The position numbers and the translations under genes were made by a program. The notes under the pieces are model-generated. The model made no database searches. It saw nothing but the letters and a program-made list of their open reading frames with translations, and was not told where the DNA came from. A stretch of 64,000 nt of DNA, from assembly GCF_002008165.1 (NCBI RefSeq), contig NZ_MRDM01000014.1, positions 1,409,033 to 1,473,032 on the forward strand, written 5' to 3'. Within the stretch, counting starts at the first letter, position 1, and every line of letters begins with the position of its first letter. The DNA is from Rhizobium laguerreae (GTDB lineage Bacteria; Pseudomonadota; Alphaproteobacteria; Rhizobiales; Rhizobiaceae). Below, piece after piece: positions 26,174 to 35,412 of this stretch.

Positions 26174-27192
26174 ACATGACAGAAGAAAGAACCCGGCCGG
26201 CCGGACTTGCGGCGATCGATCGCGAAATGGCGCGCCCGCATGCCGATGCGATCACCTCCTATGAAGCGGCCCAGCCGATGGCGGCAAGGGCTGCGGCTTC
26301 GCTGAAAAAGACCGGCAGGCTGCTGCTCATCGGCATGGGCGGCTCGCATGCCGTCAACCGCGCCGTCGAACCGCTCTACCGGGCGCTCGGCATCGATGCC
26401 GTCGCCTTGCCCCTGTCTGAACAGCTCGGCCAGCCGTTGCCGATCGCCGGCAGGACGATCTTTGTCACCTCGCAGTCCGGCGAAAGCGCCGAGGTCGTGC
26501 GTTGGTTCAGCGAGACCGGCGGCACGGAGGAGACTTTCGGCCTGACACTCGAAGGTAATTCCTTCCTCGCAAGAACCGCTCCGTCGCTGGTGGGCAGCGG
26601 CGGCACCGAGCTTGCCTTCGCCGCGACCCGCAGCCTAACGGTGACTTTCGCCCTGCATCTGGCAATCCTTTCCGCCCTCGGCGAAGATCCTGACACCGCC
26701 CTTGCCGCCCTCAGGGCGCCGGAAGATCATGACATCGCCGCCGCACTCTCGGCGCTGGAAAACGTCGCGACCATTGTCACGTCAGGCCGCCGGTTGCAGG
26801 GTATCGCCGAGGCGCTCGCACTCGGCTTGACCGAGCTGTCGCGCCGTCCCTGCTTCTCGCTCGAAGGCGGCCAGCTGCGCCACGGGCCGATGGAGATGCT
26901 GGGGCCGGAAATCGGCGTCGTGCTGTTCCGCGGCTTGGACGAGACGGCTGGCCTGGTGACGGCAATGGCGACATCCGCCGTCGAGACCGGCGCCCCGGTC
27001 ATCCTGTTCGACGCCTCGGGCGAAGCGCCGGTCGCCGGTGCGGTGACGATCCGCTTTGCCCCGGCCACCGGTCTTGCCGCGATTTTCGCCATGCTGCCGG
27101 TCGCCCAGCGGCTGATGATCGCCTTTGCCGACGCCCGCGTGGATAATGCGGGAACGCCGGTTCGATCGACCAAAATCACCCGGAGCGAATGA
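26170..27192 (+). CDS. SIS domain-containing sugar isomerase/deglycase-like protein
   Basis: A 340-residue protein with two SIS phosphosugar-binding domains. Visible motifs are LLIGMGGSHAVNRA, the phosphate loop TSQSGESAEVVR and GGQLRHGPMEML. It resembles the isomerase half of GlmS, AgaS and FrlB-type fructosamine-6-phosphate deglycases. At the site where GlmS has catalytic Glu before L-K/R-H-G-P this protein has Gln235, though Glu232 lies nearby. Placement beside a PfkB kinase supports deamination or deglycation of an aminated sugar phosphate. Substrate is inferred. The ATG at 26170 overlaps the permease stop; a second ATG lies at 26176. Confidence 0.82.
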   Translation: MNMTEERTRPAGLAAIDREMARPHADAITSYEAAQPMAARAAASLKKTGRLLLIGMGGSHAVNRAVEPLYRALGIDAVALPLSEQLGQPLPIAGRTIFVTSQSGESAEVVRWFSETGGTEETFGLTLEGNSFLARTAPSLVGSGGTELAFAATRSLTVTFALHLAILSALGEDPDTALAALRAPEDHDIAAALSALENVATIVTSGRRLQGIAEALALGLTELSRRPCFSLEGGQLRHGPMEMLGPEIGVVLFRGLDETAGLVTAMATSAVETGAPVILFDASGEAPVAGAVTIRFAPATGLAAIFAMLPVAQRLMIAFADARVDNAGTPVRSTKITRSE

Positions 27193-28122
27193 ATGCGGCC
27201 GCTTGCAGTCATCGGCAATGTCAACGTCGACCTGATCCTTGGACCGACTGCCCCTTGGCCGAAGGCCGGGACGGAAATCATCGTCGATCATGACGAGTTG
27301 CGCGTCGGCGGGGCCGCCGGCAACAGCGCGCTCGCCTGGCAAGCGCTCGGCGTCGAATTCGAGATCGCCGCCAATATCGGCAGTGATCAGTTCGGCCGCT
27401 GGCTGAGCGAAGCCTTCGGCCACCGTTCCGACAAGTGGCCCGTACGTCCTGAGAAAACGACGCTCTCCGTCGGCATCACCCATCCTGACGGCGAGCGCAC
27501 CTTCTTCACGACGAGGGGCCACCTGCCGCGTTTCAGCCTGGCAGACGTTTTCGCCGTCATCGAGGGCGCAAGACTGCAGGGCGGCTACGCGCTTCTCTGC
27601 GGCTCGTTCCTGACCGACGATCTGACAGAAGAATACGGCAAGTTCTTCGATTGGGCCGACAGCCATGGCATCACCGTTGCGCTCGATACCGGCTGGCCAC
27701 TCGACGGCTGGACAGACGAGAATTGCGCAGCGACACGCGCCTGGCTTTCGCGCAGCGGTGTCGCGCTGCTGAACGAGGTCGAATCGACGACACTTGCCGG
27801 CATCGCCGATCCGATCGAGGCCGCGCGTCAGATCAAATCGCATATGCCGGCGGGTGCGATCGTCGTCGTCAAACGCGGCCCGGACGGGGCTCTCACGATC
27901 GGGCCTGACGGCAGCTTGGTTTCGGTGGCAGCACCCGTTGTCGATGTCGTCGATACGATCGGCGCCGGCGATGTCTTCAACGCCGCCTTTCTCGCCGCGC
28001 TCGCAAGCGGTGAGCCGCTGGTTTCCTGCCTGATGGCGGGAACCGAGGTTGCCTCGCGCGCCATCTCCACTCTTCCCCGCAACTATGGCCGCCCGACATC
28101 TCTTCAGGAGCCCTTGCGATGA
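27193..28122 (+). CDS. PfkB family carbohydrate kinase
   Basis: A 309-residue ribokinase-type sugar kinase. It has the N-terminal GGAAGNSALAWQALG motif and the C-terminal signature DTIGAGDVFNAAFLAAL with catalytic Asp in GAGD. It starts one base after the SIS stop and overlaps the ATPase start by four bases. It probably phosphorylates the imported sugar before the SIS protein acts, as FrlD does before FrlB. Fructose- or ribose-type kinases are alternatives. Confidence 0.9.
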   Translation: MRPLAVIGNVNVDLILGPTAPWPKAGTEIIVDHDELRVGGAAGNSALAWQALGVEFEIAANIGSDQFGRWLSEAFGHRSDKWPVRPEKTTLSVGITHPDGERTFFTTRGHLPRFSLADVFAVIEGARLQGGYALLCGSFLTDDLTEEYGKFFDWADSHGITVALDTGWPLDGWTDENCAATRAWLSRSGVALLNEVESTTLAGIADPIEAARQIKSHMPAGAIVVVKRGPDGALTIGPDGSLVSVAAPVVDVVDTIGAGDVFNAAFLAALASGEPLVSCLMAGTEVASRAISTLPRNYGRPTSLQEPLR

Positions 28123-29195
28123 GCGCGCTCGACATTCAGAACATCCGCAAGGCCTACGGCGACATCGAGACGCTGAAAGGCATCGACATCTCGCTGGAAA
28201 GCGGCGAATTCCTGGTGCTGCTCGGCTCCTCCGGCTGCGGCAAATCCACCCTGCTGAACATCATCGCCGGCCTTGCCGAGGCAACGAGCGGCGATGTCAG
28301 GATCGGCGGCCGCTCGTTGCTCGGCGTGCATCCGAAGGACCGTGACATCGCCATGGTCTTTCAATCCTACGCGCTCTATCCCAATCTGACGGTGCACCGG
28401 AACATCGGTTTCGGCCTGGAAATGCGCAAGGTGGCAGCACCCGAGCGCGACAGAGCCGTGCGTGATGCCGCCAAGCTCCTGCAGATCGAAAACCTCCTCG
28501 AGCGCAAGCCGAGCCAGCTTTCCGGCGGCCAGCGCCAGCGGGTCGCGATCGGTCGCGCGCTGGTGCGCAAACCTGAGGTATTCCTCTTCGACGAGCCGCT
28601 CTCTAATCTTGACGCCAAGCTGCGCATGGAGATGCGCACCGAGATCAAGCGGCTGCATCAGATGCTGAAGACCACGGTCGTCTACGTCACCCATGACCAG
28701 ATCGAGGCTATGACCCTTGCAAGCCGCATCGCCGTCATGCGCGACGGCCGCATCGAGCAGCTGGGTACGCCGGAGGAGATCTACAACCATCCGGCAACGC
28801 TCTATGTCGCGACCTTCGTCGGCGCGCCGCCGATGAACCTGCTGAAGGCGACGGCGGCGCGCGACGGTGGCCTGGCGCTTTCAGGCACCGATGCGATCCT
28901 GCCCCTGCCCACCCGTTTCCGCGAGGCGGTCGGCAATGGCCGCGACCTTATCCTCGGCATCCGTCCCGAGGCGCTTCGCACGGACGGCGCCGGCCCGTCG
29001 ATCGAGGCAACCCTTGAGGTCGCAGAGCTGACCGGCCCGGAACTCGTCGTCACCGCCCTTGCCGGAAATCAGCGCCTGATGGCCTGCCTGCCGCCACGCA
29101 CGCCGATCCGCAACAACGAAAAGCTCACCCTCTTTTTCGACGAGGAGGCGATGCATCTCTTCGATCCGCAAACCGGCCTCAGCTGCAGCCGTTAG
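28119..29195 (+). CDS. Sugar ABC transporter ATP-binding protein, MalK/UgpC type
   Basis: A 358-residue ATPase with Walker A GSSGCGKST, signature LSGGQRQRV, Walker B VFLFDEPLSNLDAKL, the H-loop VTHDQIEAMTL and a C-terminal TOBE domain. It overlaps the kinase stop (ATGA) and closes the ROK-linked operon. It energises the permeases at 24444 and 25328. It is convergent with the GH16 gene. Confidence 0.93.
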   Translation: MSALDIQNIRKAYGDIETLKGIDISLESGEFLVLLGSSGCGKSTLLNIIAGLAEATSGDVRIGGRSLLGVHPKDRDIAMVFQSYALYPNLTVHRNIGFGLEMRKVAAPERDRAVRDAAKLLQIENLLERKPSQLSGGQRQRVAIGRALVRKPEVFLFDEPLSNLDAKLRMEMRTEIKRLHQMLKTTVVYVTHDQIEAMTLASRIAVMRDGRIEQLGTPEEIYNHPATLYVATFVGAPPMNLLKATAARDGGLALSGTDAILPLPTRFREAVGNGRDLILGIRPEALRTDGAGPSIEATLEVAELTGPELVVTALAGNQRLMACLPPRTPIRNNEKLTLFFDEEAMHLFDPQTGLSCSR

Positions 29196-29204
29196 CGACG
29201 GCTG
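29186..29204. terminator. Short hairpin between convergent sugar operon and EPS operon
   Basis: CAGCCGT (29186-29192), five bases, then ACGGCTG (29198-29204), spanning the stop codon of the ATPase gene. Only 21 bp separate this gene from the convergent GH16 stop, so it may terminate both transcripts. It has no T-run. Confidence 0.35.
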
Positions 29205-29216
29205 TCCGTCAGCTGT

Positions 29217-30044
29217 TCAATTCGCTGCGTCAGTAGGCTTCCGCTGGTACACGTGAATATAGTCGACGAGTAGAATGGAAGGATTCGGCGTTTCATCGAT
29301 CGGCCAGCCCGAGCCGAGTGCCAGGTTCACCAGCGGATAGAACGGCATGTGGAATTCCTTCGGCGTGTCGAAGCTCCAGATGAACTTACGGTCGAAGTAG
29401 AAGCTCGTCTTGTCGGCTTGGATATCGACGCCGTAGGTGTGATAGTCGCTGTTCAAAATTCCGTCCTGGACCTTTTGCCAATAGCCGCCGGTGCTGTTCT
29501 GACCGCCCTGGCTCTGACGCCAGATATGAAAGCCCATGCTGAATTCGTAGGGCGCGCGTCCATAATATTCCAGGACGTCAATCTCGGCGGTGTATTTCGA
29601 CCGGTCGAGCCCGATCAGCCAGAATGCCGGCCAGACGCCCTTGCCAGGCGGCAGCTTCATCCTTGCTTCGAAATAGCCGAACTGCTGCGAGAACCCTTCG
29701 CCTTTCGGGTTCACCGACGACAGCAGGCCTGAGCGCCAGGTTCCATCGGCCTCCTTGCGCGCTTCGATCTTTAGAATTCCCTGATCGGTGGTAAACGGAA
29801 AGCCGGGGGCCGGATCTGTGAAACGGGCGTCGCCGAAATCGCCGTTCCAGGGCGTATGGGCGATCCAACGGGAACTTCTCTCCCCCCAGGCCGAGACGTC
29901 GAGACTGTCGAAACTCTCCTCGAACGTCAGCTGGTACGCAGCGATGTTGAGCGGTTCCTGGGCCACGCTGGGCTGGCCGGGCAACGCCCCCAGACCGAGA
30001 ACGATAAGCAAACCCAGAGCCTTAGAAGATATTCCGTAACGCAT
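29217..30044 (-). CDS. Secreted glycoside hydrolase family 16 (beta-glucanase-like)
   Basis: A 275-residue GH16 enzyme with an N-terminal signal peptide (hydrophobic segment to about residue 28). The catalytic ExDxxE motif is intact, with Glu154, Asp156 and Glu159 in EIDVLEYYG. The family cleaves beta-1,3 or beta-1,4 glucans and, in rhizobia (ExoK, ExsH), trims succinoglycan. It is the last gene of a minus-strand EPS operon, 48 bp after the flippase gene, so it may set polymer length or release the local EPS. The ATG at 30044 follows GGAGGAACAG. Confidence 0.9.
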   Translation of the reverse strand: MRYGISSKALGLLIVLGLGALPGQPSVAQEPLNIAAYQLTFEESFDSLDVSAWGERSSRWIAHTPWNGDFGDARFTDPAPGFPFTTDQGILKIEARKEADGTWRSGLLSSVNPKGEGFSQQFGYFEARMKLPPGKGVWPAFWLIGLDRSKYTAEIDVLEYYGRAPYEFSMGFHIWRQSQGGQNSTGGYWQKVQDGILNSDYHTYGVDIQADKTSFYFDRKFIWSFDTPKEFHMPFYPLVNLALGSGWPIDETPNPSILLVDYIHVYQRKPTDAAN

Positions 30045-30092
30045 TCTGTTCCTCCGAAAACACCAAACATCGTTGGACTGCACTTGTCTCGA

Positions 30093-31574
30093 TCATGAAG
30101 TGAGGACCCTGTTTCGTCGCGGCATGAGCCTGTGGACGACGATGGTCTCGATGCCGTCGGGCTTCCCGGCGATCTGCCACACGAGCAGCGCGAAGATCCA
30201 GAAGATTGCCGCGGACACCCCGCCGCAAAGCGCCAGGCCGACGATAAGGTGAAAGCCGACAGGCATGGCAACAAGCATCGGCTCTGCCCAGAGCAGGAAA
30301 GCCATCATCGGCACGCTCGCGACCAGAGGCCGTAAAAAAGCGTTCAACTGCGCGGCAAATGTCGCGCCGATCAGCTGCCGCGTGATGACGAGCGATGCTG
30401 CATAGGCGACAAGCACCGCCACGATCCGCGCGCCCAGTGCTCCCGCCACTTGAAAATAGACAATGCCCAGGATGGTGACCGGAACCCTGACGGCGAACTC
30501 GGCAAACATCCGGAGAGCGAGATAACGGGTTTTGTTGAGCACCATAGCCAATGGCGGCATCATGTTCGTCGGAAGACCGAGCAGACTGCCGATGCACAGC
30601 CACTGCAGAATCGGCGCGGCGGATGCCCATTTCTCACCGACGATGATCCGCACGGCCGGCTCGGCAAGCAAGGCGAGCGCGATGAGGATGGGCGCTGCCA
30701 CGAAGGTGATCGCGTTCGTCGCCTTCAGATAGGCAGCGATCAGGTTACGACGGTCATCGACGGTCGAGAATGCCGCCATCAGCGGACGCAACAATGGCCC
30801 GACGAAGGTCTGGTATGGAATAGCGGCGATATTGTCGGCGACGCTGAAGGCGCCGAAAGTCGACAGGCCCGTGAAGCGCGGCAAAAGTAGCCGGTCCAGT
30901 TGCCAGTTGATCGAACTCAGCACCTGCGAGACGGTGTTCCAGCTGATCATGTCCTGAAAGTGCTTCCACTCGGAAAGGCTGAATCTCGGTCGCATCGGCG
31001 CGAAGATATAGGAGGTGATCACCGCGGCGGTCGGGCCCGCAACCGCGCCGATCGCCAGTCCCCAATAGCTGCCGGTCGCGACCGCCACCCCGACACCGAA
31101 CAGCAGTGTCGACCCCTTGGTAATAAGATCGAGTGCGAATTCGCGTTTGAAATCGAACTGCTGCATGAACAGAACCATGCGCGGGCTGATCACGCTGCGC
31201 ATGGCAGGCGCAATCGAGAGCACGGCGACAAGGGAGAAAAGCCGGGGATCGTCATAGATCAGAGCCATCGGCCAGGAGATGGTCATCATCAGCACGCTGA
31301 TGGCCACGCCTCGAAGAAGGCTGAGGGTAAGGGCGGTAGCAAACATATCGTCCGAAGGCGACGGCTGGCGCATCAGGGCCTGCGTCAGCGGCAGATCCAG
31401 GATTGTCTCGACGATGACCAGAACCGATGTCGCGATGGCGACAAGGCCGAAATCCGCCGGGCTCAAAAGCCTAGCGAGGATCAGGAGGCTGACGAAATCG
31501 AGCAGTCGCGCCAGGAACTTTCCGCTGATAGTCCAGATGCTTGCCGTCGCCGTCCTCTGAGATACGCTTGACAT
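30093..31574 (-). CDS. Polysaccharide flippase (Wzx/PST family)
   Basis: A 493-residue inner-membrane protein with about 12-14 predicted helices. It has the Wzx/ExoT-like opening (SIWTISGKFLARLLDFVSLL and RLLSPADFGLVAIA). It should flip lipid-linked repeat units of the EPS to the periplasm. It lies between glycosyltransferase genes and the GH16 gene on the minus strand, so this locus uses a Wzx/Wzy pathway and no ABC exporter. Confidence 0.9.
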   Translation of the reverse strand: MSSVSQRTATASIWTISGKFLARLLDFVSLLILARLLSPADFGLVAIATSVLVIVETILDLPLTQALMRQPSPSDDMFATALTLSLLRGVAISVLMMTISWPMALIYDDPRLFSLVAVLSIAPAMRSVISPRMVLFMQQFDFKREFALDLITKGSTLLFGVGVAVATGSYWGLAIGAVAGPTAAVITSYIFAPMRPRFSLSEWKHFQDMISWNTVSQVLSSINWQLDRLLLPRFTGLSTFGAFSVADNIAAIPYQTFVGPLLRPLMAAFSTVDDRRNLIAAYLKATNAITFVAAPILIALALLAEPAVRIIVGEKWASAAPILQWLCIGSLLGLPTNMMPPLAMVLNKTRYLALRMFAEFAVRVPVTILGIVYFQVAGALGARIVAVLVAYAASLVITRQLIGATFAAQLNAFLRPLVASVPMMAFLLWAEPMLVAMPVGFHLIVGLALCGGVSAAIFWIFALLVWQIAGKPDGIETIVVHRLMPRRNRVLTS

Positions 31575-31643
31575 GATCTATTTTCTATTCCTCGTCGACG
31601 GTTTCGGTCGCAGCGGCAAGACAGGCAGCTCCGTTCCTTGCCC

Positions 31644-32825
31644 TCAGCCCGCCCGTCTTCTGAAAACCTCGGCGGATCGGTCGCCATCGTCGGCCAGTTG
31701 CTGCTCGATCAGGCGGGAGAGGCGGTCGCGGAACACGGCGGAAGAAAATTTCAGCGAGTGCGCGCGGATGGCATGCGGATCGATATCGTCCTCCACCTCT
31801 TCGAACGCCGCCATTGTTTCCAATAGAGCTTCCGTGGTCTGCTCAGCGAAGCGAAAGCCGACCTGCGGCGAGCAAACGGTTTCCCTGGCGCCGCCGGCAT
31901 CGAAAGCTAGGACCGGCCGCCCGGATGCCATGGCTTCCACCGGCAGGATGCCGAAATCCTCCGTGCCCGGAAACAAGAGGGCGCGGCATCGCGACAGATG
32001 GTCGCGCAGAACGTTGAAGGGCTGATGGCCGAGAAACTGCACGGTCGGTCCGGCAATCGACTTCAGATAGGCCAGTTGTTCTCCCTCGCCGATCACAACC
32101 AGCTTTCGGCCGGCCTCGGTACAGGCGCGAACGGCGATGTCCGGCCGCTTGTACGTGGTCAGCTGTCCCGCATAGAGATAGAATTCGCCTTTCCCCTTCC
32201 CCACCGCAAAATCGTCGGTCGCAACCGGCGGATGGATGACGATGGATTCCCGGTCGTAGAAGCGGCGGATACGGCTTGCGACATAATCGGAATTGGCAAC
32301 GAACACATCGACCCGCGAGGAGGTCGTCACGTCCCAGGCGCGCAGCATGGGTGCGGTGATCGACATCAAGGCGCGACCCACCCAGGGCAGACCATGGCGG
32401 TAGACATGGAACTGATCCCAGATGTAGCGCATCGGCGAATGGCAGTAGCAGACATGCAGGGCGTCGGCGCGCGTGATGATGCCCTTGGCGGGTCCGGATT
32501 CGCTCGACAGCACCAGATCGTAATCCTGCAGATCGAACTGCTCGAGCGCGAAAGGCATCAGCGGCAACATCTTGGTATAATGCCGCTTTGCACCGGGGAT
32601 CTTCTGCAGGAAGGATGTGCGGATGTTCCGCGTCTTCAGAAAATCGCTGATGCGATCCCGGTTGCAGACGAGGGTGAAGATGTCGGCCTGCGGAAACATG
32701 CGGCACAACTCTTCGACGACCTTCTCGCCGCCGCGCATCGAAACGAGCCAATAATGCACGATGGCGACACGAAGCTGCTTGGTATCGCTCGCGCTTCCGG
32801 CATCAGTGACACGTCTTTTCGCCAT
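31644..32825 (-). CDS. Glycosyltransferase family 4
   Basis: A 393-residue GT-B fold enzyme. The N-terminal domain starts near LRVAIVHYWLVSMRGGEKVV, and the C-terminal donor-binding site has FPGTEDFGILPVEAMASGRP, which contains the E-x7-E retaining GT4 motif. It should add a sugar to the growing lipid-linked EPS unit. Start options are the ATG at 32825 and a TTG at 32888, which overlaps the upstream stop and has GGAG before it. No donor sugar can be assigned. Confidence 0.88.
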   Translation of the reverse strand: MAKRRVTDAGSASDTKQLRVAIVHYWLVSMRGGEKVVEELCRMFPQADIFTLVCNRDRISDFLKTRNIRTSFLQKIPGAKRHYTKMLPLMPFALEQFDLQDYDLVLSSESGPAKGIITRADALHVCYCHSPMRYIWDQFHVYRHGLPWVGRALMSITAPMLRAWDVTTSSRVDVFVANSDYVASRIRRFYDRESIVIHPPVATDDFAVGKGKGEFYLYAGQLTTYKRPDIAVRACTEAGRKLVVIGEGEQLAYLKSIAGPTVQFLGHQPFNVLRDHLSRCRALLFPGTEDFGILPVEAMASGRPVLAFDAGGARETVCSPQVGFRFAEQTTEALLETMAAFEEVEDDIDPHAIRAHSLKFSSAVFRDRLSRLIEQQLADDGDRSAEVFRRRAG

Positions 32826-32884
32826 GACAGGCGCATCGCCGAGAAATGCCCTCGCGTCGGGAAGAGAGGTTGTTGCCTTAAGGG

Positions 32885-34231
32885 TCAACTCAATACTCCT
32901 TGTATCGCCACACCGTCTGTCAGGTCGGGAACCGCATTCGTCGAAATCAGGCTGTGGTATTCGCAAAGAAGCGCGTCGCGCCATTCCTCGTGAGTCGACG
33001 CAAGATCCGGCGACATCAGGAAAGCCCGCTCGCTCATGGCGCGGACCTCGTGCCTCGGCATTTGGCTAAATCGCGTCAAAGTATCGGCAAAGGCGCTTTC
33101 GTCAGCCGTATCGCAGGCGATCGCCATGCCGGCTCTTTGCATTTCCTCGGCAAGAAAGGCGCTACGCGACATGATGACCGGTAGCCCGCTCCTGGCCGCT
33201 TCGATAGCGACGAGGCCGAATGGCTCGGGATAGCGAGACGGCATCAACAGTGCACGCGCCTTGCGGATGGTCGGGCCGATCTCCGCATGCGACTGCCAGC
33301 CGACGGCCCTGACGTGATCTCCTGAAGCCGCAACCAGCGGCATCAGCGGCCCGTCCCCGATCACGCAGAGCCTGACGCCGGCTTTGCGTGTGGCGGCCAC
33401 GGCGTCCTCTATGCCCTTCTCCTCGTCCAGCCGCCCGATAAAGACGAACTCCTCGTTGGCCTCCGCCTCGATGCGTTTGATGGAGAGCGGAGCGACGGGA
33501 TTGCGGATTGTCGTCAGTCGTTCGGACCGATATCCGGCGCCGACGAGGAAGCTTGCCATCTTCTCGTGCAGCAGGATGATCCGGCCGAAATCGGCCTGAT
33601 CCTTCAGCCGCCGGAGGATATTGGAGCCGCGGGCAACCCGCCACAATTTGTGCGAATAACTTCTCTTGTCGCAGGCCGTCGCAATGCAGCTTCCGCCGAG
33701 CGGGCGTCGAAGGCAGACTTCCTGAGCCTGATAGTCGAAGAAGGCGCCGTTGGGGCAGGCCGTGAAGAAATCATGCGCGTGCACCACGCATCGTCTGGCG
33801 ACCGGCATCAACGCCCTGAAAATCGCCGGAGACAGGATCTGGTGCCAGCCATGCACATGGTAGACGGTATTGGCGGTGTCGTTTGCGGCAACCCAGTTCC
33901 CGACCATACGGACGGCGGCGCCATTGTGAATGCCGGTCACGAAAGCCTTCGCACGCTCGGCACTGAGCAGATCGCGGCTATTCAGCCCGACCATCAAGAC
34001 CCCGAGTGCGACGAGTTCCGCATTGGCGGCGTCATCTCCGCAAATATAGGTCACAGGGATGTCGAGGCCCCGAAAAAGCTTGGCGGACAGCACCGCCAGC
34101 GCCGTCGCACCGCCTCTGGCCACCGAATAATCGTCGATGATGACCACGCGATCGATCTTTGTCGTGCTGGGGCCGGGAAACCGGCCAGCGTTTGCGGCGG
34201 ATCGGAGGACATCGGGAAGCGACGGGCGCAT
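32885..34231 (-). CDS. Glycosyltransferase family 4
   Basis: A 448-residue GT4-type enzyme. It has an N-terminal acceptor domain (VVIIDDYSVARGGATALA), a cysteine-containing loop of the glycosyltransferase-4 type (HDFFTACPNGAFFDY, later CDKRSYSHKLWR) and a C-terminal donor site with PSRYPEPFGLVAIEAARSGL. Its ATG at 34231 overlaps the stop of the Crp/Fnr gene by one base (TGATG), so regulator and transferase are translationally coupled. Confidence 0.9.
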   Translation of the reverse strand: MRPSLPDVLRSAANAGRFPGPSTTKIDRVVIIDDYSVARGGATALAVLSAKLFRGLDIPVTYICGDDAANAELVALGVLMVGLNSRDLLSAERAKAFVTGIHNGAAVRMVGNWVAANDTANTVYHVHGWHQILSPAIFRALMPVARRCVVHAHDFFTACPNGAFFDYQAQEVCLRRPLGGSCIATACDKRSYSHKLWRVARGSNILRRLKDQADFGRIILLHEKMASFLVGAGYRSERLTTIRNPVAPLSIKRIEAEANEEFVFIGRLDEEKGIEDAVAATRKAGVRLCVIGDGPLMPLVAASGDHVRAVGWQSHAEIGPTIRKARALLMPSRYPEPFGLVAIEAARSGLPVIMSRSAFLAEEMQRAGMAIACDTADESAFADTLTRFSQMPRHEVRAMSERAFLMSPDLASTHEEWRDALLCEYHSLISTNAVPDLTDGVAIQGVLS

Positions 34232-34968
34232 CACTTCACCGAAACTGCGCCGTTGGCACAGGCCTCCAGCGCCTTGCGGTTGAGGATACGGATCTTGCCC
34301 TGGCCCCCGTCGATGATCTTGGCTTCCCGCAGGCGCCGCAGGCATTGATTGACCTTCTCGCGGGACGCCGGCAGCGTCGCGGCCAGATCATTTTGCGAGA
34401 TGATCAGTTCGTCGCCGCTGTTTGCCGGATCTTTTCCATAAACAGTGGAGAGCCGCAGCAGCGTGCTGGCCAGCCTCGATTGCAGGCTCGACGCCGCATT
34501 CGCAATGATCCGGAGTTCGAGCTCCGAAATACGCGCCAGCGCCCTGGAGAAGACTTTTTCGCGAAAGGAGGGATCGCTGGCGTACATGTCGCGCAGCAGC
34601 CGGCCTTCGAAGAAATGCAGTTCGCAGGCGGAACCGGCACGGTATTCGAGGTTCAACGTCTGCCTGCGCAGAACCTCGAGCTCGCCGATGAGGCCGGATT
34701 TCGGAATGATCTCGACGATGAATTCCCGGCCGTCGGGCAGCATCGTGCTGGCGCTGACCACCCCCGAATGAACGCGCGCGAACGTATCGACGAGGACGGC
34801 GGCCCCGGCGATGATCTCGCCGCGCCGGAAACGCCGGACGCTCGACCGGCAGGAAAGGAATTCGTCGTCGATGACGATGCGGCTGTTCAGATGAATGCCG
34901 CTGTTAGCCGATATCGCCGCCTTGCCGATGCCGGCCCTGCGATCTGATGCGTGTGTCGCCCCATCCAT
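34231..34968 (-). CDS. Crp/Fnr family transcriptional regulator (copy A)
   Basis: A 245-residue regulator with a cyclic-nucleotide-binding-like domain (about 25-150) and a Crp-type helix-turn-helix (ISQNDLAATLPASREKVNQC). The Gly-Glu of the phosphate cassette is kept (GLIGELEVL), but the Arg-Ser that grips cAMP phosphate in E. coli CRP is not visible, and there are no FNR-type cysteines. Its ligand, if any, is therefore unclear. It is divergent from the EPS-initiating transferase and coupled to a GT gene. The ATG at 34968 has GGAG 8 bp before it, as does copy B at 45805. Confidence 0.9.
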   Translation of the reverse strand: MDGATHASDRRAGIGKAAISANSGIHLNSRIVIDDEFLSCRSSVRRFRRGEIIAGAAVLVDTFARVHSGVVSASTMLPDGREFIVEIIPKSGLIGELEVLRRQTLNLEYRAGSACELHFFEGRLLRDMYASDPSFREKVFSRALARISELELRIIANAASSLQSRLASTLLRLSTVYGKDPANSGDELIISQNDLAATLPASREKVNQCLRRLREAKIIDGGQGKIRILNRKALEACANGAVSVK

Positions 34969-35332
34969 GCGCATAACTCCACTCGATAACCATAGGCAAT
35001 GCTGCACTGCATCATTTATATTGCCTTAATATGAGAGTCAAATAACATCACGGCGATATGACGTAAAGATAAAGTATATATTTAACTTCAAAGCAAATAT
35101 ACACCGAAAAATGGACAAAAAATCTCAAAGAAGTCAAAAACCCGCCACGAGATCGAAGCTCACTGCCTATTAAAATGGCTTACTGAATAAAAAACGGCAA
35201 TAATCAAAGTGATGACATCAAAACTGATAAATAAGCGTCAGTGGATAATCACCACGAATTAGATTAGATTGTCGTTTTAAATGAAAACAAGGCCATCAAG
35301 GTGTAATCCGAATTCTCGATTGCCCGTTAGTA

Positions 35333-35377
35333 GCATAAAGAATTTGTTAAGGATTATGACCTTGGTAACAGACAACC
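35333..35377 (+). promoter_or_regulatory. Element conserved between the two EPS divergent promoters, copy A
   Basis: The stretch from ATAAAGAATTTGTTAAG through GATTATGACC, then GGTAACAGACA, is repeated with few changes at 46153-46197, at the same place before the second transferase gene. The surrounding intergenic DNA is not clearly conserved. It could be a regulator-binding site, a promoter or the start of a leader peptide. Confidence 0.55.
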
Positions 35378-35412
35378 AGAGTGCGGCGCAGCAAACTTTG
35401 AACGGTTCTTAA
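35356..35412 (+). CDS. Possible 18-residue leader peptide
   Basis: An ATG at 35356 opens MTLVTDNQSAAQQTLNGS and stops 23 bases before the transferase ATG. AAGGA lies only two bases upstream, an awkward spacing. The first six codons (M-T-L/S-V-T-D) recur at 46176 in the second copy, but there the frame runs on. Translation is uncertain. Confidence 0.2.
   Translation: MTLVTDNQSAAQQTLNGS

Noticed and set aside
32885..34345. N-terminal extension of the GT4 gene to 34345
   Set aside because: The extra 38 residues are the out-of-frame reading of the Crp/Fnr C-terminus. The ATG at 34231 gives a normal GT start and a TGATG junction.
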